From NCBI RefSeq assembly GCF_002135375.1, contig NZ_NEGH01000001.1:450454-514453 (forward strand): a stretch of DNA of 64,000 bases, written 5' to 3'. Below, in pieces: positions 57,770 to 64,000 of the stretch (within the stretch, counting starts at the first letter, position 1; each line of letters opens with the position of its first letter). The notes beneath the pieces were generated by a model that saw only the letters and a list, made by a program, of their open reading frames with translations, ran no database searches and was not told where the DNA came from. Source of the stretch: Acinetobacter sp. ANC 4558 (GTDB lineage Bacteria; Pseudomonadota; Gammaproteobacteria; Pseudomonadales; Moraxellaceae). The translations under genes and the position numbers were made by a program.

Positions 57770-59266
57770 TTAGAAAGTTGAAGATTGTAAGTTGTCGTGT
57801 AATATTTGCAGTAGTGCTGTTTGATCTAGTTCTTTGCTGACAATAACAAGAGTAAGCCGATTGGGATGAAGATGTCGTTTAATCGCATTTTGAACATCAT
57901 ATGCGGTAATTTTTAATAAGTTTTTTGAATATTGCGCGAGATAATCTGTAGGTTCTTGGTAGAAACCCATCGCACCGAGTTGTGCATTGGTTAATGCATT
58001 GCTGCTGTAGTTCATTGGAAATGCTCTTAAGACTCCCATTCTGGTTTCTTCAAGTATGTGAGTATCAATGGGTTGTTGAGTAAAATCTACCAATGTTTTG
58101 TGAGCGATTTGAATACTTTCTAATAACTGATCTTGGCGAGTAGAATATCCGATATTAAAAAGTCCAGGTGCTTGGCTAAAACTCATATGACTTGTAATTC
58201 CATAAGTATATCCACGCTTTACGCGTAATTCTTTTGTGAGTAAGGAATTAAAACCACCACCTCCTAAGATTCGATTTGCAATTTCAAGTGCCAAACGATC
58301 TGGATCACCTCGTGTGGTGGTGATGTGTCCCATTGAAACATAAGCTTGTGTTGAATCAAAAGGGATGTGAATGATATTGAATCCATCTAAAGACTGAGGA
58401 GTGGGCAATACTTTTGCTGATTTGCCTTGTTTCAATAGATTTGCGATCTTGGAGGTGAGTTTTGTTGCTTCTTTAGAGGTTAAATCACCTGTAATTGCAA
58501 TATTCATGTTTTGTGATACAAGAAATTGATCGCGAAACTTTTTAAGCCAACTTGAATTAATTTTCTGTATGCTTCCGTGGGTTCCAGCGATGGGTTCGGC
58601 ATATGGATGAGCTTGATAAACTGAACGGTTAAATTGCGTTGCCAATACACGATTTGGATTTTCACTGAGCTGTTTTTGACCAACTTTCATATTGTTTAAG
58701 TTTAAATCTAAGCTTTGAGTTTTGAATGAAGCATTATTTAGTACTTCAATCATCATATCAGTTGCTGGTGTGAGCTTATCTGGGTCAGATAAAACACGTA
58801 GACGAACAATAAACATGTCTCTATAGGATTGAATACTAAATTGTGCACCTATGTTTTCAAATGTTGAAGCAATTTGCTGCGCAGAATATTGTTCTGTTCC
58901 CTCAGGCATCAGTTGAGCAACCATATTGGATAAGCCATATAACCCTTGCGCTATTTCCTCATCCCGTGCAGATCCTGCATTGAAAGTCAGTTGTATGTCT
59001 ACAATCGGTAAGTCATGTGTCTCAACAAATAAGCTTCTTACATGATGTCGATTTTTGAGCTCGCGAACAAAAGGCGTTTGATAACTTGTTTTTGAGCTTA
59101 AACCTTTCAAACTATGTAAGGTCGAGATAGCTTTTATGGGTTCAGCATTGTCTTGGGTTTCTTTTAGGAGGGATGAATCTGAATGAACATTTGCGTGAAG
59201 AATGGCTGAAACCGAGAGAGAAGCTATTAATGTGATCAATTGATTTATTTGCATTGCTTTTCTCAT
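57770..59266 (-). CDS. M16-family peptidase homologue lacking the zinc motif
   Basis: The 498-residue protein has an N-terminal signal (ITLIASLSVSAILHANVHS) and the M16 fold, but where active members have HxxEH it reads GLSNMVAQLM, so it is probably the non-catalytic partner. The second-half motif (GGGGFNSLLTKELRVKRGYTYG) is intact, as in processing-type subunits. It follows the catalytic gene 8 bases later, forming a likely heterodimer in the periplasm. The same pair stands beside ftsY in Pseudomonas (PA0371-PA0372). Confidence 0.9.
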   Translation of the reverse strand: MRKAMQINQLITLIASLSVSAILHANVHSDSSLLKETQDNAEPIKAISTLHSLKGLSSKTSYQTPFVRELKNRHHVRSLFVETHDLPIVDIQLTFNAGSARDEEIAQGLYGLSNMVAQLMPEGTEQYSAQQIASTFENIGAQFSIQSYRDMFIVRLRVLSDPDKLTPATDMMIEVLNNASFKTQSLDLNLNNMKVGQKQLSENPNRVLATQFNRSVYQAHPYAEPIAGTHGSIQKINSSWLKKFRDQFLVSQNMNIAITGDLTSKEATKLTSKIANLLKQGKSAKVLPTPQSLDGFNIIHIPFDSTQAYVSMGHITTTRGDPDRLALEIANRILGGGGFNSLLTKELRVKRGYTYGITSHMSFSQAPGLFNIGYSTRQDQLLESIQIAHKTLVDFTQQPIDTHILEETRMGVLRAFPMNYSSNALTNAQLGAMGFYQEPTDYLAQYSKNLLKITAYDVQNAIKRHLHPNRLTLVIVSKELDQTALLQILHDNLQSSTF

Positions 59267-59273
59267 TATTTAG

Positions 59274-60662
59274 TTATTTCTCTTCAGGTAAAAGATATAG
59301 CGTGGTTAAATTTTCACGGACAAAATATTTATTTGCCACACGTTTAATATCTTGAGGGGTAACATTTTCAAAATGTCTTGGGAGTTCATCTAGAAGGCGA
59401 TAACTGAGTCCATTGACTTCTAAGTTACCAATCATTTTGGCCTGATGTATAATATCATCTTGATGATAAATAAAATCAGACACGAATTTAGCGGATGCTT
59501 GATCTATCTCACTTTGCGCTACACTATTTTTTTTAAGTATGTTTATTTCATTTTCAATTGCTTTATGTATTTCAGAAATAGAAGTACCTTCAGTAGGCAA
59601 AGCTGAAATTGTAAATAAGCTATCTCCACGATTATAAAGATCATAGCCAACACTGACAGAGCTCAGTATTTTTTTATCACGAATTAATTTCTGTTGTAGT
59701 CTTGATGAAATCCCACTGTCTAAAATTTTTTGAATAATGGTGAGTGCATAGACATCTTGAGGATCTTTTGCGGTGGCTAGGGATTTTACATTCCATGATA
59801 AATATAAATTAGGAACTTGCACTGGAAAATTAAGTTCCATGTGGCGAAAACCAAAGCGCTCAAACTCAATGACATCATTGCGTTCGGGTAGTTTTTGTGA
59901 CGGAATTGGTGCAAAATATTTTTCAACTAGGCGGACGGTGGCTTCAGCATCGACATCACCGACAATCACTAAAATAGCGTTATTCGGTGTATACCAACTT
60001 TTATACCATGCTGTTAAATCTTTGAGCTGTAAGTTTTGCAACGTTTTCATATGACCAATGACAGGTTGACGATAATGACTAGTTGGATATGCAATCCATT
60101 TAAAACGTTCAAATGCTAAAGCCCGTGGATTATCATCTGTACGTTGTCGTCGTTCTTCCATGACAACATTAATTTCTGTATCGAAGTCTGCTTGTCTGAG
60201 TAATAAGTTAGACATGCGATCGGCTTCGAGTTCTAGTGCAAGTGGGAGGTATGTTTTAGGGTAAAGTTGATAGTAATTCGTATAATTTGTATAAGTGGCA
60301 GCATTGATAGTTCCTCCATATATTCGACTTAAACGGGTAAATTCATCACTGGGGACTTTACGCGTTCCTTTGAACATCATATGTTCTAATGCATGTGATA
60401 TACCCAGTACATTACCCGACTCATCACTGCTTCCGACTTTGTACCAAATTTGAGTCATAACCATTGGAGAGCGATGATCTTCACGAATGATGACTTTTAA
60501 ACCATTTTTTAATGTGGTTTCAAAAGTAGAGTGGGCAAGTTCGCTGCGTGTGTCTGCATAAGTTATTGTATTTAAAGATAAGGTTGTGATTGCAATAAAA
60601 TTTACTGTGATAGAACATTTCTGCAAAAATAAAATAGACTTTTTTATTAATCGTTTTGGCAC
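59274..60662 (-). CDS. M16-family zinc peptidase (catalytic subunit)
   Basis: This 462-residue protein has the inverted zinc motif HALEHMMFKGT (HxxEH) and a further Glu about 76 residues later (EMEERRQRTDDN region). A weak N-terminal signal (about 8-36) suggests periplasmic location. The start is GTG at 60662; no nearer ATG preserves the signal. M16 enzymes degrade short or unfolded peptides. Its inactive partner follows 8 bases later and ftsY diverges from it. Confidence 0.9.
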   Translation of the reverse strand: MPKRLIKKSILFLQKCSITVNFIAITTLSLNTITYADTRSELAHSTFETTLKNGLKVIIREDHRSPMVMTQIWYKVGSSDESGNVLGISHALEHMMFKGTRKVPSDEFTRLSRIYGGTINAATYTNYTNYYQLYPKTYLPLALELEADRMSNLLLRQADFDTEINVVMEERRQRTDDNPRALAFERFKWIAYPTSHYRQPVIGHMKTLQNLQLKDLTAWYKSWYTPNNAILVIVGDVDAEATVRLVEKYFAPIPSQKLPERNDVIEFERFGFRHMELNFPVQVPNLYLSWNVKSLATAKDPQDVYALTIIQKILDSGISSRLQQKLIRDKKILSSVSVGYDLYNRGDSLFTISALPTEGTSISEIHKAIENEINILKKNSVAQSEIDQASAKFVSDFIYHQDDIIHQAKMIGNLEVNGLSYRLLDELPRHFENVTPQDIKRVANKYFVRENLTTLYLLPEEK

Positions 60663-60842
60663 AAAAATCCATAAAATAAAAAAGAGAAGATTAAATCATT
60701 GTCTAAAATTGATGTTGAATACGCAAGACAGGTCTGTTGGAGTTTGGTAGGCTTTAAAACAAATTGGTGTTACGCGTAAAAATAGGGAATCTTTGTGCTA
60801 GAATTTACTTTTTTATGTAATGCTTTTTTTCAAGGATTCGGT

Positions 60843-61937
60843 ATGCAACAGCAATCTAATGGGCAAAATAAATTTTTGATTGATGCTGATATCGGTGATG
60901 ATGATATTACTTTACCGAATTTACCGTCAGTGAATATACCTATTGTTGAAAATCCGAAAGTTGAAGAAGCTGTTCCTGTAGAACTACAGGACACGCAAGA
61001 AGAAAAATCAAAAGGCGGTTTCTTTAGCCGAATGAAAGAAGGCTTAACGAAATCCAGAAAAAGCTTTACCGATGGAATGGTCAATATCTTGATTGGCGGT
61101 AAAGAAATTGATGATGAATTACTTGAAGAAGTTGAAGAGCAACTTTTAGTTGCAGATATTGGTGTAGAGGCAACAAAAACCATTATTGCGAATTTGACTG
61201 AAAGAACTGCGCGTGGAGATTTGATTTACTCACACTCACTCTACAAGGCATTACAAGAAGAATTAGTGGCTTTACTTGCACCACGTGTTAAACCATTGCA
61301 TATTGATCCCAATAAAGCACCTTTTGTTATTTTGGTTGTTGGTGTCAATGGTGTTGGAAAAACCACAACAATTGGAAAACTTGCAAAACGATTACAAGGT
61401 GAAGGAAAAAAAGTCATGTTGGCGGCTGGTGACACCTTTCGTGCCGCAGCAACTGAGCAATTACAAATTTGGGGTGAGCGTAATAATATTGCTGTCGTGT
61501 CGCAAGGGCATGGTGCAGATTCGGCCTCTGTTATTTTTGATGCTTTTGAAAGTGCCCGTGCAAAAGGAATTGATGTTCTGATTGCAGATACAGCAGGGCG
61601 ATTACACAACAAAAGTAATTTAATGCAAGAGTTAACAAAAGTTAAACGTGTGATGCAAAAAATTGATGCAACTGCACCCCATGAAGTCATGCTGGTTGTG
61701 GATGCAGGTACAGGACAAAATGCTATTAATCAGGTTGAATTATTTGATGAAGCCGTAGGTCTTACAGGTATTACCATCACGAAACTCGATGGTACAGCTA
61801 AAGGTGGGGTATTATTTAATATTGCAAGCCGTACCCATGTACCTATTCGCTTTATTGGTATTGGAGAAAAAATTGATGATTTGCGTCCTTTCTCAGCTAA
61901 GTCCTTTGTAGCGGCTTTATTTGAAACTGAAAAATAA
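60843..61937 (+). CDS. ftsY: Signal-recognition-particle receptor FtsY
   Basis: The ATG at 60843 has AAGG 8 bases upstream, and a TAGAAT -10-like element at 60799-60804 lies within the longer frame, so the 16 extra residues from 60795 are rejected. The 364-residue protein has an acidic N-terminal A-domain, then the NG domain: GVNGVGKTTT (about 167-176), DTFRAAA (197), DTAGR (249) and TKLDGTAKGG. It receives SRP-ribosome complexes at the inner membrane for co-translational insertion. Confidence 0.97.
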   Translation: MQQQSNGQNKFLIDADIGDDDITLPNLPSVNIPIVENPKVEEAVPVELQDTQEEKSKGGFFSRMKEGLTKSRKSFTDGMVNILIGGKEIDDELLEEVEEQLLVADIGVEATKTIIANLTERTARGDLIYSHSLYKALQEELVALLAPRVKPLHIDPNKAPFVILVVGVNGVGKTTTIGKLAKRLQGEGKKVMLAAGDTFRAAATEQLQIWGERNNIAVVSQGHGADSASVIFDAFESARAKGIDVLIADTAGRLHNKSNLMQELTKVKRVMQKIDATAPHEVMLVVDAGTGQNAINQVELFDEAVGLTGITITKLDGTAKGGVLFNIASRTHVPIRFIGIGEKIDDLRPFSAKSFVAALFETEK

Positions 61938-61957
61938 GTTATTAGCCTATTCATTAT

Positions 61958-61986
61958 AAAAATCCCCCACAAATGTGGGGGTTTTT
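61958..61986 (+). terminator. Terminator after ftsY
   Basis: AAAAATCCCCCAC and GTGGGGGTTTTT arms with a short loop and T-run follow the ftsY stop. Confidence 0.95.
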
Positions 61987-62132
61987 ATGCATGGTTCAAT
62001 TGATGTATAGATGAATGGGATCGTTCTAAAAATGAGAAGCAATGTTATAGAATTTGCTATTTTTAAAAAAAGTAAAACAATTAATAATAAATCATCGACA
62101 TCAACTTGATTACACAATCAATGGGGCAAAAA

Positions 62133-62726
62133 ATGACATTTTTACATCAAATTGAAAAACGCCGTACCATTTATACGATCGGAAAAAGCGTAACATTATC
62201 GCAACAAGAAATAGAAGATGTAATTGAAAAAGCTGTTGAATTTAGCCCTTCTTCTTTTAATTCACAAAGTTCTCGTGTGGTGAAATTATTTGGTGCATCA
62301 CATCTAAAATTTTGGAATATTGTTGTAGAAACATTGCGTAAAATTGTCCCAACAGAAGCATTTCCCGCAACTGAAGCAAAAATTCAAAGTTTTGCGGCAG
62401 GATATGGCACAGTATTATTTTATGAAGACCAAAATGTCATAAAATCACTACAAGAAAATTTTGCAGCGTATGCCGATAATTTTCCTGTTTGGTCAGAACA
62501 TTCAACAGCGATTGCACAATTTGCGGTTTGGACAGCACTATCTGAGCAAAATATTGGCGCATCTTTACAGCATTACAATCCCATCATTGATGATGAAGTT
62601 GCACAAACGTTTGATATCCCATCAAATTGGAAGCTGAGAGCACAATTGGTGTTTGGTTCTATTGAAGCACCGGCGGGTGAAAAACAATTTATAGAAAAAG
62701 CAAATCGTTTTAAAACATTTAATTAA
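62133..62726 (+). CDS. Nitroreductase (Frm2/Hbn1-like subgroup)
   Basis: The ATG at 62133 is preceded by GGGG, 6 bases away. The 197-residue FMN-dependent protein is of the small nitroreductase group with the opening EKRRTIYTIGKSVTLSQQEI and FSPSSFNSQSSRVVKLFG. The pattern fits the Frm2/Hbn1 clade, first described from yeast, where it is linked to lipid and oxidative-stress signalling. The substrate is unknown. It stands alone between two terminators. Confidence 0.87.
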   Translation: MTFLHQIEKRRTIYTIGKSVTLSQQEIEDVIEKAVEFSPSSFNSQSSRVVKLFGASHLKFWNIVVETLRKIVPTEAFPATEAKIQSFAAGYGTVLFYEDQNVIKSLQENFAAYADNFPVWSEHSTAIAQFAVWTALSEQNIGASLQHYNPIIDDEVAQTFDIPSNWKLRAQLVFGSIEAPAGEKQFIEKANRFKTFN

Positions 62727-62744
62727 TCTATGTATTGATGATTT

Positions 62745-62774
62745 TAAAAAAGGGCATTTCTGTGCCCTTTTTAT
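62745..62774 (+). terminator. Terminator after the nitroreductase gene
   Basis: AAAAAAGGGCA and TGCCCTTTTT arms with a short loop and T-run, after the stop at 62726. Confidence 0.92.
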
Positions 62775-62845
62775 TAAAGTTTCATGAAATTGTCATTAAT
62801 GAGGTAGATAGTATTTGTTTATTTATGTATAGATGAGAAATATAA

Positions 62846-63505
62846 ATGTTAAAACAAATATCTACTTTGGTTGTTGCGATGTCTCTAAGTAGTTTTGTTG
62901 TAGCAGCAGTAACGCTTACGACGCCACAAGAAATTAAAGTAGAAGAAATAAATGGTCAACCGATCGCAAAAAAAATATTTGGTTCTGATTCACGTCAATT
63001 TCAATTAAAATCTGGCATTAATGATTTGGAAGTAAGCTATTACCAATACTTTGAGGCTGAAAATGGTATTGGTGCACATGATATTGTGAGATCTGCACCC
63101 GTACGGATTAAAACACCGCTTTTAAAAGATAACGAAACATATACCTTAGCTTTGATACAAGCACCTAAAACAAATGACCAAGCAAAAGCATTTGCAAAAC
63201 AACCAGTATTTGGGCTTTATAATAATAAAAATGAATTGCTAATGACTCAAGAAGGAACGTATCAGCAACCAAGAGGAATTATTAATGCTGTTTTTGGCGA
63301 TCAAAATATAACAAGAAATTTAAATGAAAATAAAGTTCAACCAAAAGCAGTTTATACTCAAAATGCAGAATTCTTAAATCAAAAAAGTGATGAAGTACAA
63401 CAAACGACAAAGAATGCATTGAATCAGTTGATCTTGTCATGGAAAAATGCCAATAAAGAAGACAGACAAAAATTTATGTTATGGTTGGCTGAGCAGGCAA
63501 ATTAA
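62846..63505 (+). CDS. DUF2057-family secreted protein
   Basis: The 219-residue protein begins with a signal peptide (MLKQISTLVVAMSLSSFVVA, cleaved near AAV) and so is periplasmic. The mature N-terminus (VTLTTPQEIKVEEINGQPI) and the VRIKTPLLKDNETYTLALIQAPKTNDQA segment are typical of the YccT/DUF2057 family, which has unknown function. The C-terminal ~60 residues are a family-independent helix. It is the last gene before the rRNA leader. Confidence 0.87.
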   Translation: MLKQISTLVVAMSLSSFVVAAVTLTTPQEIKVEEINGQPIAKKIFGSDSRQFQLKSGINDLEVSYYQYFEAENGIGAHDIVRSAPVRIKTPLLKDNETYTLALIQAPKTNDQAKAFAKQPVFGLYNNKNELLMTQEGTYQQPRGIINAVFGDQNITRNLNENKVQPKAVYTQNAEFLNQKSDEVQQTTKNALNQLILSWKNANKEDRQKFMLWLAEQAN

Positions 63506-63903
63506 CATTACTTCTATCGTTTGTGGATATAAAATATTCTAAATTGTAGTTTATAGATTAAATAATAATCACTTGATAAGAAAAATCAAAAACAATGTAG
63601 ATTAGGGGTTGCAATGATTTTGAATTAGTCTAGAATGCACCCCATACCGACGAGATAGACGGAAACGAACGAAGCACGCAGTGCTAAGTTGTTGAGTTTA
63701 TTGAAGTCCATCATCTAGTACTGACGAGGTATTAGAGAGATCATTAAGAGAATATGAAGAACAACTTGTGTGGATTTTTACTGATTGATCGATCGAAAAT
63801 ATTTCATTGATAATTGGTAAGAATTACTCGAAGTTTATTTGAGAATTTTTTGTCAGTAATTGATGAGCCAGATTTAGCACTTTTATTAAAGTGCAAAATG
63901 ATT
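63506..63903 (+). other. 16S rRNA upstream promoter and leader
   Basis: The stretch has no gene. A promoter lies at 63609-63636. The leader to 63903 carries short stems, for example GCACGCAGTGC (about 63676-63686) and GCACTTTTATTAAAGTGC (63876-63893), as expected for processing and antitermination. I could not place a confident boxA. Confidence 0.75.
63609..63636 (+). promoter_or_regulatory. rRNA operon promoter
   Basis: TTGCAA (63609-63614) and TAGAAT (63631-63636) are 16 bp apart, followed by a C-rich discriminator (GCACCCC), typical of growth-rate and stringent-controlled rRNA promoters. 16S begins about 270 bases later. Confidence 0.8.
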
Positions 63904-64000
63904 TTAACTGAAGAGTTTGATCATGGCTCAGATTGAACGCTGGCGGCAGGCTTAACACATGCAAGTCGAGCGGGGAGATGTAGCTTGCTACATCACCTAG
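63904..64000 (+). rRNA. rrs: 16S ribosomal RNA, 5' end (partial)
   Basis: The sequence from about 63904 contains the universal 16S start AGAGTTTGATCATGGCTCAG at 63911-63930 and then AACGCTGGCGGCAGGC. It runs off the window edge at 64000. The first variable region (GAGATGTAGCTTGCTACATC) is consistent with the Acinetobacter type. Confidence 0.98.

Noticed and set aside
61241..61690. 149-aa minus-strand frame inside ftsY
   Set aside because: It is antisense to the GTPase domain of ftsY, which explains its openness.

Overview
The window is an AT-rich gammaproteobacterial chromosome segment that fits Acinetobacter or a close Moraxellaceae relative. The evidence is the first ~97 bases of a 16S rRNA gene at the right edge, a 156-residue BLUF photoreceptor of the BlsA type, and gene orders shared with Pseudomonas and Acinetobacter (alaA/msrB/gpx, purT-glnD-dapC, M16 pair/ftsY, rnd-ycgL). 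I see no insertion sequence, prophage, CRISPR array or clear frameshift. It reads as mostly core genome with a few small accessory pockets.

Layout. 0-6 kb: an O-methyltransferase, an M15 peptidase-like lipoprotein, a 7Fe ferredoxin (fdxA), a DUF815 ATPase, then divergently a patatin-type lipase with an atypical protein kinase, and a tRNA-Leu / tRNA-Trp / tRNA-Leu operon. 6-19 kb: gloB, a periplasmic glutaminase-asparaginase, alaA diverging from msrB-gpx, an oleate hydratase, and the purT-glnD-dapC run (purine, nitrogen-signalling and lysine/peptidoglycan metabolism). 19-29.5 kb: small envelope proteins, a Crp/Fnr-type regulator diverging from a Mpo1-like membrane protein, fxsA, a LysE exporter, metK, tkt, and an AT-rich pocket holding a BLUF photoreceptor and three short unknown genes.

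29.5-45 kb: mfd, a HIT protein and a membrane class III cyclase, facing the complete iron-sulfur operon iscR-iscS-iscU-iscA-hscB-hscA-fdx. That operon has a clear IscR-type operator over its promoter, two strong intra-operon hairpins and no iscX after fdx. Then come a phasin-like protein, HU and the periplasmic chaperone ppiD. 45-64 kb: a DUF2797 protein, a general porin, metZ, ebfC-recR, an rnd-ycgL-membrane protein-MoxR-VWA cluster, a stand-alone trpB, several small unknown proteins, an M16 protease pair facing ftsY, a nitroreductase, a DUF2057 protein, and a strong rRNA promoter and leader running into 16S rRNA.

Most assignments rest on recognisable family motifs. The candidates most worth following are the patatin/atypical-kinase pair with an inverted-repeat operator, the BLUF gene with its co-directional unknown partner, the divergent tRNA-Trp between two identical tRNA-Leu genes, and the hairpins that divide the isc operon.
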